In this document: positions 1-10,163 of the stretch, one piece after another
How positions within the stretch are numbered: position 1 is the stretch's first letter
Layout: each line of letters begins with the position of its first letter
Assembly: GCA_036365455.1 (NCBI GenBank)
Contig: JAWQUS010000003.1
Location: 4,174,001 to 4,238,000 of the forward strand
DNA from: Macrosoma leucophasiata
Taxonomy: Eukaryota > Arthropoda > Insecta > Lepidoptera > Hedylidae
Length of the DNA: 64,000 bases
Direction of reading: 5' to 3'
Notes under the pieces: model-generated
Databases searched by the model: none
Told to the model about the DNA's origin: nothing
The model's input: the letters and a program-made list of their open reading frames with translations, nothing else
Made by a program: the position numbers and the translations under genes

Positions 1-470
1 AACTGACAAATTAACGTCATAAACGAATGCATTCGAGTTATACGGTCAGCTCCCAGAAGAAACTATGTACAGAGCCATACATTACCATTTAACCGATACA
101 AATTAATAATGGTTAACACTACCGTATGACAGCAGATAAATATTGTAATACAGTAGTGTAAGCACCATCGTTGTCGAAGCTCTCAAACTCCGACACTGAA
201 GCTGCAAACAAATTATCGGACGCGTCTATTAGCCGTGGCTGGCTGATGCGTCCGACAAATATTCACAGTATTCATAGTCGTGAAACATCCAGAGAGCCGG
301 ATCGCTCTTGGACATCCGGACGCAAGAACAAGTCTGTGACTTACATCTGGCTGTACCCATAGCAAAAATGCACTTGCTTCAGCCACCGCTGACGGACGCG
401 TCTGCCCATAGATTTATAAGTAGATAATAAATCTGCCGGTATGTTGGCAGCTCAACACTCTAAATAATAA
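1..470. other. No gene recognised
   Basis: AT-rich sequence with no credible coding region. Two related segments in opposite orientation (about 210-260 and 375-425, both containing ACGCGTC and a TGGCTG-type motif) may be the arms of an old inverted-repeat element, but the match is weak. Confidence 0.3.
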
Positions 471-510
471 TAATAATGGCAACCCAAGAAAAATGGAAAG
501 AAAAATTTGA

Positions 511-536
511 CTTCAGGCGAGACTCGAACTCATCTT
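511..536 (-). repeat. Remnant of tRNA-like repeat
   Basis: Only the 3' portion (T-arm and acceptor side) of the tRNA-like repeat described at 925-1136 is left, with its usual AAATGGAAAGAAAAATTTGA flank at 490-510. The copy breaks off where the Helitron-like element begins. Confidence 0.6.
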
Positions 537-539
537 ATC

Positions 540-724
540 TTAATAATATATATAAATCTCGTGTCACAATGTTTGTCCTCAATGGACTCCTAAACCACTT
601 GACCGATTATAATAAAATTCGTACACCACGTGCAGTTCGATCCAACTTGAGAGATAGGATAGCTTACATTACGCTATGACTAATAGGAGCAGAGCAGCGC
701 GGGCGAAGCCGGGGCGGGCCGCTA
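540..724 (+). mobile_element. Non-autonomous Helitron-like element
   Basis: Starts in an ATATATAAAT tract and ends in the GC-rich tip GGGGCGGGCCGCTAGT. The pattern of a GC-rich, hairpin-capable 3' tip followed by CTAGT recurs at a dozen places in this window on both strands and is typical of lepidopteran Helitron-like elements. No coding capacity. The 5' boundary is approximate. Confidence 0.5.
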
Positions 725-734
725 GTCTATTATA

Positions 735-896
735 TAAATATAAGTCGGGTTTCCCTTCCTGACGCTATGACTCCAGAACGCACCAACCGATTTTCACGGT
801 TTTGCATTCGATGGAAAGGTCTCGGGCTCCGTAAGGTTTATAGCAAAGAAAATTAAGAAAAAAAATCAACGCGGGTGAAGCCGCGGGCAACAGCTA
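735..896 (+). mobile_element. Helitron-like element, second subfamily
   Basis: Begins near TATAAGTCGGG and ends GCCGCGGGCAACAGCTAGT. It has the same terminal CTAGT as its neighbour but a different body, so the two are back-to-back insertions of different subfamilies. Confidence 0.45.
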
Positions 897-924
897 GTCT
901 CTTATATATTTATATATTATTTCC

Positions 925-1136
925 AATATTCTTTATATATTTTAAAGAAAATTGTAAAGAAAAATTTGACATATCGGGCAGGACTTCGGTAGCTCAGTTG
1001 GAAGAGCGGCTGGACTAGATTCCCAGTGGCCGCGAGTTCGAATCTCGCCTGAAGTCAAATTTTTCTTTCCATTTTTCTTTAAATAAAATATATTTCACAA
1101 GCATGTGTTAATGCGAAATAATATAAAACAACTCTA
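925..1136 (+). repeat. tRNA-like repeat (family tR), type copy
   Basis: A 75-nt tRNA-shaped core at 982-1056. The acceptor 5' strand ACTTCGG pairs with CTGAAGT, the D-arm is GCTC...GAGC, and the T-arm is GCGAG/CTCGC around TTCGAAT, which gives good pol III A and B boxes. The anticodon arm closes only with a 9-nt loop (ACTAGATTC), so this is probably not a working tRNA gene. Downstream lies TCAAATTTTTCTTTCC and then a motif ending near AATATAAAACAA. Part of the upstream flank is the reverse complement of the downstream flank. Best read as a tRNA-derived repeat. Confidence 0.7.
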
Positions 1137-1589
1137 CAACTAATAAAGTGCAAGACTACCAGTTTGACACTTTGCTATACATGTATGGGTAGTAGTAATA
1201 AATTACCCAGGAAGTAGTACACCAGCCCGTTTGCTTATATTTAAATGAAAGTGCGAGGAAAATTAAAACCCAGCCTAAATCCCTCTTCTCACAAATGATC
1301 TGATACACAAAAGTTCCAGACCTAAAATACAAGCAGCACTGTATCAAAGAGGCTCATCCAAACGCTTCCTTTGTGTGAATGAAAGGACGATATCTCATAA
1401 TCTGCGATGATGTTACAGAATTTTCCCCCATCCATCGAGAACGAATTCCTTATTGATATCTGATCTAGATCGTAATGGTCTTTACGATTAAAGGTTATTG
1501 TGGATGAACGTTTAATTACATTCACTGGTTCACTTCCGTCACTTCCATTGTATCGACTTGAACTATGGAATAAAGTGTTATTGATTTTG

Positions 1590-1736
1590 ACGTGACAACG
1601 TCTTAAATTACGTTGCGGCTCGGACTCACTCATGAAAAAGTGTAACGCCCGGTAACGTAACGATGAGTCACCGAACGAGAGAGAGGCCTGCCGGACCGGC
1701 GAATGCCTTTCTACCGAGAAAAAGACGTTGTCACGT
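1590..1736. mobile_element. Short MITE with 15-bp TIRs
   Basis: ACGTGACAACGTCTT at 1590-1604 is matched by its exact reverse complement at 1722-1736. The 147-bp unit has no coding potential and no clear TSD. The minus-strand open frame across 1322-1771 runs through it and is considered fortuitous. Confidence 0.5.
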
Positions 1737-1867
1737 AAAATCGTCGCCCGTAAATCCGACTTTACAGGCAACCAGTTTTTTTTTTATGCAGATCGTGAAA
1801 ATTATCGTGACGTAGAATAAAACTCAGCACTCTATTTACTGTACACGTGAATCTCGTAACTTCGTTA

Positions 1868-2108
1868 CTTCACGCCTGTAATCCCCGAAGGGGTAGACAG
1901 AGGTAAATGCATGCATTCAAACATACATGCAAACTCCCACGATTCGCCGGTTACGTTTTGGCCCATGTAACAGGTGGCGAGCCTGTTGACATCTCCGGAC
2001 ACATTACCAAACTTCGAGGTACTGGGAAATTTCCCGAAAATGGAAAAATCCCAATAGAACCAGAGATAAAGGACTTTACACCATTATCTCTGAAAACCCA
2101 CAAGTCTT
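1868..2108 (-). mobile_element. SINE-like repeat, family B
   Basis: Closely similar to 31967-32206. Read on the minus strand its 3' end (CTGCCTACCCC... then GGCGTGAAG) resembles the 3' end of the RTE-type LINE at 30369-31355, as expected of a SINE moved by that LINE. A 68-codon plus-strand frame occurs in both copies, but copy similarity explains it. Confidence 0.55.
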
Positions 2109-2221
2109 CCTAATATTTCCGTACCCTGACTTAACGTTATCGTTATGATTCTGAAACATCTAGGGATTACCGAAAGCGTCCCCAGAGAATAAACAATATT
2201 TTATCTTCAAGCTAACTTAGA

Positions 2222-2345
2222 TGTATAGATTCTAGTAGCTTACCCAACGCTCCATTCACGCAATTTCTAGTCAGCATCCTTCTCTCTATGTCAGCAGTGT
2301 ATCTACCATCCCTGTTAAAAGCAAATCCAAAAGTACATAATTTTA
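2222..2345 (-). mobile_element. RTE-type LINE fragment
   Basis: Matches the segment near 30900-31025 inside the RTE coding region, which encodes the part with ...LGCAFSKDGRYTTDIESRV in that copy. Here it is a short internal fragment followed by GAAAAAAAA. Confidence 0.6.
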
Positions 2346-2431
2346 TCCGAAAAAAAATTACGAAATACAATTTAAGCACTCAATAGCCAACGAACATTAT
2401 TTTATTAACTTTACTTCTATATATGTATATA

Positions 2432-2640
2432 TACTAATATTATAAAGCTGAAGAGTTTGTTCGTTTGCTTGAACGCGCTTAACTCAGGAACTCCGGATCC
2501 GATTTGAAAAAAAACCTTCAGTGTTAAATAGCCCATTTATCGAAGTAGGCTTTAGGCTCCATATAACAACACGCTAAGATGAATAAGAGAGGGTAAGTAA
2601 CATTTCAACCGCGCGAAGCTGGGGCGGCCGGTAGTTAGTT
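2432..2640 (+). mobile_element. Helitron-like element
   Basis: Starts near CTAATATTATAAAGCTGAAG and ends in a degraded GC-rich tip (GAAGCTGGGGCGGCCGGTAG). The same subfamily occurs at 27435-27635 (+) and 11985-12190 (-). Confidence 0.5.
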
Positions 2641-2698
2641 ATAAAAATCGTACATAATATCTACAATCCGTGGGGTTCGCTAAGATGATATACTGTTA

Positions 2699-2881
2699 TA
2701 TTTTAAAGAAAAATGGAAAGAAAATTTGACTTCAGGCGAGACTCGAACTCGCGGCCACTGGGAATCCAGCCGCTCTTCCAACTGAGCTACCGAAGTCCTG
2801 CCCGATATGTCAAATTTTTCTTTCCAATTTTCTTTAAAATATATTTCACAAGCATATGTTAATGCGAAATAATATAAAACA
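2699..2881 (-). mobile_element. tR element with 14-bp TSD
   Basis: The tRNA-like core is 2728-2797 on the minus strand. A direct repeat ATGATATACTGTTA flanks the unit at 2685-2698 and 2882-2895. The 183-bp insertion length and variable-length TSD fit retroposition. The anticodon region is 5 nt shorter than in other copies. On the long side (2798-2881) the flank carries the mirrored arm that normally follows the tRNA-like core, so the sequence folds back around the core. Confidence 0.7.
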
Positions 2882-3069
2882 ATGATATACTGTTACTCAT
2901 TAATCAAGTTACATCCTGAGACCTATCGCAGTCTTTCGAAATTTTGGTAGTCAATAATTATTTCTGCTAAAAAAAAGGACAAGAACATTTTTTTTGCACC
3001 TCGCATTTTAAGAGCAAAATAATAATAAAAAGCGTGTAAGGTGCATGTTAAAAAAATGAATCATTAAAA

Positions 3070-3760
3070 TAATGATAGCAGAACATTCTGGGCACTAAAT
3101 ATTATCAGGTTATCTCAAGCAGGAATAATACAAAAATACAGTAAGTATCAATGAAACAATAAACACGTTTTTTTTAATATAACATACAACAATTCATTAT
3201 TTGAACAACATTAAACCAATCTGGCTCACAATGCCGATGGATAACGAGCTATAAAGAGGGCAAAAGCAATAGAACCCGACATAAGCGTCCCTTCCTATTC
3301 TCATAATTTGTAGCTGGTTGTTATCCGTTGTTTATCGTACATTATTTATTCAGATGCGGGGGCTTACATAATCTTTATAATATATAAAATTCTTGTGTCA
3401 CAGTGTTTGTAATAATACTCTTCCGAAACGACTGGACCGATCATTATGATTTTTTTTGGTGTATATTTGGTAGATATGACAATCGTTTGTTTGTATTGTT
3501 TGTGTTTTTTATATTCCAAAATGGTTAGAGTGAATCTCCAGAATTGCCTTTTTTCGATTTTTTGGACATGTAATTTTTTATATCTCTAAGGCGATCTCTA
3601 AGGCGTCGGGGTAGCTAGTTCGATATAAAAACAGCACTGTAAAATCAAGATCAAATTGGTTTTGAATTTGCACGTAATATCGTCACAGTCAATTCGTAGG
3701 GTTTGCGAGAAAGATTTAAGATCGTCGCTCATTTATCAATGTAATACTTGGCAACTTTTC
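3070..3760 (-). repeat. Diverged tandem duplication, copy 1
   Basis: Aligns with 4080-4530 in the same orientation, about 1 kb away; the match includes the segments near 3200-3345 and 3622-3755. On the minus strand the 3205-3330 part keeps the same frame as copy 2 (DNNQLQIMRIGRDAYVGFYC...), but the start codon reads ACG here. A Helitron-like element (3395-3621) interrupts this copy and not the other. Confidence 0.6.
3395..3621 (+). mobile_element. Helitron-like insertion splitting copy 1
   Basis: Runs from about ATTCTTGTGTCACAGTG to GGCGTCGGGGTAGCTAGT. The other duplicate lacks it, so comparing the two gives the insertion site. Confidence 0.5.
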
Positions 3761-4079
3761 CTGGGTTTTTAAAGTCCGTGAGTAGTTTTACCTAAAAAAT
3801 TGTACAAAATTACTTGTATCAAACTTGATAATTGAAATGCAAAATTATGTCCAAAATAATTTTTGTAAGTAAGAATTGTCTTTCATGAGTATTTACGTTA
3901 AGGTGGGAGCTGTTAGTCAGTAAATATTTTTACATCCTGCATTTCTAAATACCTTTATTAATAAGGAAATCAGACTAAAAAAATATAAACAAAAATAAAT
4001 CACCATCAAAATAACAAAATGAATCGAGAAGTATGTAGGGATGCATAGATTTTGATAAATGAATAAAAATGTATTGAAA

Positions 4080-4530
4080 GAATCATGACGCGCAACACTT
4101 TGGGCACGGAATGTCGTCAGTTTATATAAAAATACAATTGGAACATCCAATAAACATTTTTTTTTTATTAAACATAATTTATTATTATTTTTGTAATGTG
4201 GACATAACATCAAACCAATTAAGCTCGCAATGGCAATGGATATCGAGCAATAAAGAGAGCCAAAGCAATAGAATCCGACATAAGCGTCCGATCCAATTCT
4301 TATAATTTGTAGCCGGTTGTTATCCATTGTTTATCGTACATTTTATTATTCAAATGTTCAGCTTACAATGTATTGGCTAATAAAATCGAGTTATAAAATC
4401 CCGATCACATTGGTTTTAAATTCGCACGTATCACATCAGTCAATCCTCGAGGGTTGTTGAAATGACTTAAGGTCGTCGTTCGTTTACTAGCTCTGCACAT
4501 AATATCTATTGCTTTGCTTTTGACAGTTTT
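4080..4530 (-). repeat. Diverged tandem duplication, copy 2, with small hydrophobic frame
   Basis: On the minus strand an ATG at 4327 opens a frame beginning MDNNRLQIIRIGSDAYVGFY and continuing into a hydrophobic stretch. The frame is shared with copy 1 for about 43 codons, and several of the differences are synonymous. It runs on for 136 codons through AT-rich DNA of low coding quality. Both copies have an A-rich run followed by TGTTTATTG about 40-60 nt past the conserved frame. It may be a small gene duplicate or an unrecognised repeat; I do not recognise the product. Confidence 0.35.
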
Positions 4531-4953
4531 ATAACATTCGTTGAGTTACGTTTTATACAAACATATAAAACAGTGAGCGAATTTCTCTATAGTAAGGAAA
4601 ATGAATCTAGGCCTTTCTCTTGTCTAAATAACAGGAAGTGTTCTGCAGACGCAATTCGGTGTCTATCTATTTGAAAGCGTCCTTATAGCAGGCACATTGC
4701 TGTTTTCCTAATATGATTGTCATTATCGCATTGTATCAAAACAGCATTGTATTGTAAAGAGGCAATTGAAACGAGGTCTCGTTTATATTGTGGTCTCGTG
4801 CAGTGCATTAGGAGTTCAGAAGGCGTATTATGTATCTCAGTGTACTGCTTCTAAATAAATTAAAGGCTTTGGACGAAAAGAAAGAAATTAAGCAAAGATT
4901 TTTGTACTTTAATTCAACATTTCGTATGTTCATCAAAATGCTTCAAATGTATG
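4531..4953. other. No feature recognised
   Basis: AT-rich intergenic DNA. No coding signal, repeat copy or clear inverted repeat was seen. Confidence 0.5.
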
Positions 4954-4965
4954 TAACTACCCTAA

Positions 4966-5520
4966 TAGCTTAGGATCCCACCGCAGAATCATTTTGTTTA
5001 TCCAGATATGCTGCAAACTTAATTTTTAATCATATTTATAATCTATAGAATATATATCTACTAGGTTGCCAATCAAAATTTGTCCGCTTGTATTTTTAAT
5101 TATTTTTTTTATCTTTAACAGCCAGCAGCTCTTATTTGCGACTGATTTAATTTCCCGTATATCATAATAATGAAAAAAAAAATAGCTTTAATTTGATATA
5201 TAAATAATACATGTACGTTATAGACGTAAAAAGTTATCGGGGCGGAACGAAAATAGGTAGAGGCGGCCATGTGAGAAACAGCAGCCGTGATTTTTCAAAG
5301 TTTTTATACATATTGCCGTGAGGTGAAAGATATTTTATTGAAAAAACAAGTTAAAAAAAATTATTTCCCAAAAGAAACTTTAAAAAATACTTGCGGCCAA
5401 ATTTTGATTGGCAACTGATTGGATGTTAGTTAGATTTCTCTAGATTATAAATATGCATAAAAAATAGGTTTGCAGCATATCTGGATGAACGAAATGATTC
5501 TGCATTGGGATCCTAACATC
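4966..5520. mobile_element. 555-bp long-TIR element with 12-bp TSD
   Basis: Imperfect inverted arms of about 125 bp (4966-5095 and 5392-5520) share blocks such as TTAGGATCCCA and GTTGCCAATCAAAATTTG. The insertion is flanked by the direct repeat TAACTACCCTAA at 4954-4965 and 5521-5532. The interior is AT-rich and non-coding. A lone arm of the same family lies at 51507-51592. The superfamily is not assigned; the TSD is longer than the 8-10 bp usual for hAT or Mutator. Confidence 0.75.
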
Positions 5521-5830
5521 TAACTACCCTAACGACGTGGCACGGTTAAGCTAACAGCGCTCATCAGCCACTATTGTGTAACAGCCTTAATGTCTGCAAA
5601 AAATAGTCTGACTGAATAGTTCATTACCTTCGCTTCAGGCAGAAATATGTATTTTATAATGGACGTATTGAACAAGAATTCTTGAAGTCAAACCGTTCCC
5701 TGGATAATTTACATTTCATAATTCCTTCGACATTCACCTGTCTTTTTTGCGTGACGACCTTTGAAATCAAACTAGATTGTATATTTCAAAATTTTATATA
5801 AAATGGAATGTCGTGAACGACTTGCATAAC
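5521..5830. other. No feature recognised
   Basis: After the TSD this stretch shows no coding signal and no recognisable repeat. Confidence 0.5.
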
Positions 5831-5832
5831 TA

Positions 5833-6012
5833 AAGCCCTATTCAGACCTGCGCGATATTCGCTATCGCCGTGGGGAGTGGAATTACCGAGCATTTTGTAT
5901 GAAGTTCCGCGACAAGAGTGGAACATAGTCGGTACAGAGCGGTATACCACATCACCACGCGATATCCGCTAACGTAGGCGGTAAGGGATAACACTCACGT
6001 CTGAATAAGGCT
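5833..6012. mobile_element. Small MITE with TA flanks
   Basis: The left end AAGCCCTATTCAGACCTG and the right end (reverse complement AAGCCTTATTCAGACGTG) match at 15 of 18 positions. Both sides abut TA, which would fit a 2-bp TSD. Non-coding. Confidence 0.55.
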
Positions 6013-6332
6013 TTATTCTTATTTAGCGCATTCTGCGTTAGTTAAAGACATTTGAAAGGTGCATTAAATGTAGATACCTATATTACATTAAGATGTATTA
6101 AATACTTTGATAGCATCGTTGTGGTTGAATCCGCACATAGACAGGCCACCACTATATATTTACTCATTTCAACCGATAGCCACCCATCGCTGGACAACGG
6201 TATTCTGTAAAGATGCCCGTTATGTGCTATGGTGTTTTGCGTAATGACGCCAATAATGTAACACGCTTGGCATAGTGATTGGTGATCCCAGGAGTAGTTT
6301 AATCACAGGACTCTACTGCCCATTCCGCGTTA
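6013..6332. other. No feature recognised
   Basis: No gene seen. The segment near 6170-6310 (CGCTGGACAA..., CCATTCCGCG) faintly recalls SINE family C but is too diverged to assign. Confidence 0.4.
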
Positions 6333-6405
6333 TTTAATTTACTACCACCATGAGTGGAAGTTAATTCAAATAATTAACTTCCACCCATGGTGGTAGTAAA
6401 TTAAA
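6333..6405. repeat. 34-bp near-perfect palindrome
   Basis: Arms 6333-6366 and 6372-6405 are reverse complements with one mismatch, separated by a 5-nt loop (CAAAT). The arm contains TACTACCACCATG. Probably a short inverted duplication. Confidence 0.85.
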
Positions 6406-6560
6406 CTTTTAACTTTAATTTCACTAGTGTAAGAATTTCCCTCCACTAGCAGACGGTGTTCCGACGCCTTTGCCACTTGTCACTGATTACTACTCAGTTT
6501 TAATTTTCCACCCTGTACCTACCAGTGGCGTGTATTGCATATAGGCAGAACGAGCAGAGC

Positions 6561-6866
6561 CATAGAGCAACACGGGCCACCAGCCGGGATTAGCTAGTAG
6601 TATAGCGCTTATTACCGATTCAAAACAGTCTGTAATATTTTGCAGGGGAAACTACGTGTGATACACACACACACTACAAATATCGTCTATTACTACGAAA
6701 CTCACACCTTGACTTTAACAAAATACATAAACAATTTCACGCACACATTTAAACATCTGGGCGACAGGCGTAGGACCATTTAGGCTTGTACCTTGACAGA
6801 GGGGAAAGCCTGCATATGGCTACTCCCCTCCGGTCCACCGCGGCTGGTGGCCCGTGTTGCTCTATG
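6561..6866. mobile_element. hAT-like MITE (family D), complete copy
   Basis: A 306-bp element with perfect 26-bp TIRs beginning CATAGAGCAACACGGGCC, flanked by the 8-bp TSD AGCAGAGC at 6553-6560 and 6867-6874. The 8-bp TSD points to the hAT superfamily. The interior holds a short (AC)n tract and no coding frame. Other copies are at 10653-10960 and 30175-31438. Confidence 0.88.
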
Positions 6867-6874
6867 AGCAGAGC

Positions 6875-7360
6875 CTACCTCAGTATTTGGCTACAGGGTT
6901 GGGTTGGAGAACTTGTTTTCTACAGTAATATGTTTACTAACAATGAATTTAACCTATAATTTACAAGAGATTCGAATGAAATCGATTAATCCAACTGATC
7001 TGGATCAAGTAAACTCTCAAGAGTTTCAACTACAGTCCTCTAAATAAAAACTGAGTTGTTCACAATAAGAACCAATTCCAACAATAGTGCTACAACTTGC
7101 CACTTCTAGCTAATAGATGCTGAATTAAAAATACAAATACTTTAAAATGGATATTCCGTCTTATTATTCACAAAGCACTCAGCATCTAAATCAAATTGAT
7201 TTAAAAGCTGCTTTTAGCGAATTACGCTTGCATTCTCCTTGTTAGCTACTTTAGATTCTGTATCATAAACTACAATATTCAAATAAAGAAGTTTTCAAGT
7301 TTCAAGTTTTCAAGTTTTTCAATATCATTTACTACTATCTCAACGATTTTTATTGGTTAC
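6875..7360. other. No feature recognised
   Basis: AT-rich. Holds only a short run of CAAGTTTT-type repeats near 7290-7320. Confidence 0.5.
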
Positions 7361-7362
7361 TA

Positions 7363-7620
7363 GCTGACCCGGCAAACTTCGTATTGCCTCAGAATGAAAA
7401 TATGACATGTGTCAAAGGTTTGATAGATACGAACTATTTGTATGGGAAAATGAAATTGTGGTTTTAATTATTTCCCTTCAATTTCTTCATATTTTCTTAC
7501 CTTTTAAGCATTCCCTGGACTACCAAAAATCATTCAAAATCAATATTAGCCAAATCGGTCCAGCCATTCGCGCGTTATCCCGTGACCAAGGAAAACGGGT
7601 TGCATTTTTATATATATAGA
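7363..7620 (-). mobile_element. Helitron-like element, GACCCGGCAAACTTCG subfamily
   Basis: The reverse complement ends CGAAGTTTGCCGGGTCAGCTAGT in pattern, and the other end fades into TATATATA near 7615. Related copies are at 58772-58965 (-) and 63290-63500 (+). The 70-codon open frame inside is not considered real. Confidence 0.5.
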
Positions 7621-7770
7621 AGAAGATAGATGCCGATAAATGGTAATGTTTAGCGCTATAGGGATGGCAATATATTTACATTTTTAACCTGATGTTTTTG
7701 TGCAGATATCTCTTGACCTGCATTCACTTACCCTTTAATTATTTGCATGCTTGTTTACTACCATCAACGA

Positions 7771-8010
7771 TTTTTATATTATTTTTCGCAATAACGCGTG
7801 CTAGTGAAATGTATTTTTTTTTTAAAGAAAAATGGGATGAGAAAAATTTTTTCAAGCGAGACTGAAACTTGCGACCACTGGACATCTAGTCCAGCCGCTC
7901 TTCCAACTGAGTTACCGCAGTCCACGTCTGTTTTGTCAAATTTTTATTTCCATTTTACTCTAAAAAATACATTTCACTAGCACCTGTTATTGCGAAAAAT
8001 AATATAAAAA
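7771..8010 (-). mobile_element. tR element with two mirrored arms
   Basis: The core is 7850-7922 (minus). The left arm (7771-7849) and right arm (7935-8010) are reverse complements over about 45 bp at the outer ends: CGCAATAAC and GCTAGTGAAATGTA appear in both. Both arms differ from the other family members at the same positions, which usually read CGCATTAAC and GCTTGTGAAATATA. The arms therefore seem to change together. Confidence 0.65.
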
Positions 8011-8260
8011 TTACAAAGGGTGAAAGCGACTTCTTTACGATATTTAATAAACTGCAAAGTTTATTATATCGGTTGCCAACTAACATTGTTGGCAATATTG
8101 CTACTGCCGCCATAAGGTAATGCAATAAAATGTGATAGAAAAATTTGACAAATCAGACGTAGATATCGGTAGCTCAGTTGGAAGAGCGGCTGGACTAAAT
8201 TCCCAGTGGTCGCGAGTTCGAGTCTCGCCTAAAGTCAAATTTTCCATTTTTATTTAAAAA
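8011..8260 (+). mobile_element. tR element, long form
   Basis: The core is 8161-8236 (plus), preceded by the long-form leader (AAAGCGACTTCTTTACGATA..., then TTGACAAATCAGACG). It follows directly on the oppositely oriented copy before it, making a head-to-head pair. The acceptor stem is degraded. Confidence 0.6.
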
Positions 8261-8270
8261 AATACCACCG

Positions 8271-10150
8271 ATGATATCAACAAAAATATGTTTATCAGAA
8301 TGAAATGTTACATTAGAACAAATTCGAGCAATCTAAAATTCGATCGTCTGAAACGGTGATTAGAAAATTTAAATTCTGTGATTAAGTTCTCTACGGAACC
8401 AATTTACATGGGCTGAGTATTGTCAAGTATATTCCCCCTCAAAATATTTTGCCAGTAAAGGTTTGGGCGAGATGTCTATTAACATTAGATTATTTATACA
8501 TTTTATTAATACTCAAATAATAATTAATACGATAGATATCATACAAAGTGATATTATTACTCCTATTCTTATTCAGCGTGGTAAGCTTTTTCTTTTTGCA
8601 AATCCGTTTGTTTAAATGTGCCACGAAGCTTAGTGTTTTCATAAATAACTTAAAAATTACAAGTCAACCTGATGGAGTGGACTCGGCGAAGGTTCTCAAT
8701 TCTGAACTCAGAGAGCCAGTTTAATTAACTTTAATTAATTATTAAGAGGGGCGACGTGCAGAGCGGAATGAAATAATGAAAGAAAAATGAAAGGCACTTT
8801 TGCCTTCGGGATTTGTTGTATAAAAAAATGGATACTGGAGTGTCGATTTATGCTATCGTAATGCATGTCTGAGATACTGGACTAATTATTGAAAATTCGT
8901 ATACCGCAAATTGCACGAAGTTCAACTCTTATTCATTTATTTATTCTTTGCTTTACGATAATGCCAATAGACGACTATATAGAATGGAAATCAGTTAATT
9001 AGACATGAAGTCTTTGGTTTCAGATTAAATTATTTTCTATATATATAAGGTGTTTTTGTGTATGTTTTTACTAAAAAATGTTCTCTCAGGTACAAATTTA
9101 CTAATACGTGTTATTTATTAAAAGATATTAATAACTATTGTAATACTAAAACAATTATCAATTCTTAATTGTCCTCATAAACACCGTCAACTTATAAAAT
9201 ATATGTTTTGAATCTAATTTATTATACTTACATTATGTTTCTACATGACATTTACTCATAATAAAAAAAGAAATGTGAAATCCTAAATATGGTAATTTTA
9301 ATTTTGATATGATCGAATGTTTGTTTGATGAATAGATAAAAACAATACAATTGTATACTAAATTAAATGATATCAAGAACAAGTGTGAAATCTTAAAATA
9401 TGGAATCTCACATAGTCTGGAGACAGTTGCCTAACTAAGTTAAGTAAGCTCTGAAGCAAGGCACTTGGAAACTGTGACAAGCAGTGGTATGGAACTTCTA
9501 TTAATTTCATAAGGAAATTGCCGCATATTAATTAACGGAGAGGCCCCTCTGGTATTCTATTTGGTTCTAGAACAACTAGTTGGAAATTTAAAGTTAATTA
9601 CAATGCTATTCAAGACGATATTATGATAGACAATTTAGACATACAACGAGAAATTTAATGTTCCAGGAATGGGAAAGCGGATGAGGTAGGCAGACATGAA
9701 TACCTACATTCATGTATTCATGAATAGACTCACGATTGAACTATGTTTTAGTCCTTTATGATATAACTGATGTGATATAATTGCTATTGATTATCATTAT
9801 CATGGTCTACATGCTAATTATGAAATTTCAAGAGATCATAAATATTGTTTTTTTTTCTATGAAACTAAAAATCCTATCAATTTAATTAAATAGTGTAGAT
9901 ATACCTACTATTACGGTATCCTTTTTTCTTGACGCCTTGCTTTGTATCTGATGTAACAGAAAATATGAAGGTTTCAAAATAAAGAAAGACACTTTTGCCT
10001 TCTTATTTTCTTTTTTTTCAATATTAATTTGAGTTCCAACGGTTATTTTAGTGATAGTGTTTATTAAACAGAAAAGAAAGCAGGAATATATGAAAAACTT
10101 TTAATATGGTTTAAGTTACAAAACCACTTGTTCGATTTGCTTAATTTTTA
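8271..10150. other. Long stretch without recognised features
   Basis: AT-rich DNA downstream of the minus-strand secreted-protein gene. No open frame, reverse transcriptase motif or repeat copy was recognised. Two loosely similar TGTGAAATC(C/T)TAAA motifs occur near 9275 and 9390. Confidence 0.5.
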
Positions 10151-10163
10151 TACAATTACATAT

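Noticed and set aside
982..1056. Functional tRNA gene
   Set aside because: A and B boxes and acceptor stem look good, but the anticodon arm closes only with a 9-nt loop, and the same core recurs about a dozen times inside a repeat.
1322..1771. 149-codon minus-strand open frame
   Set aside because: It spans a MITE (1590-1736) and flanking DNA; no motif, low-quality composition.
1907..2113. 68-codon frame shared with 32006-32212
   Set aside because: Both lie in SINE family B, so similarity of the copies explains the shared frame; it runs opposite to the inferred SINE strand.
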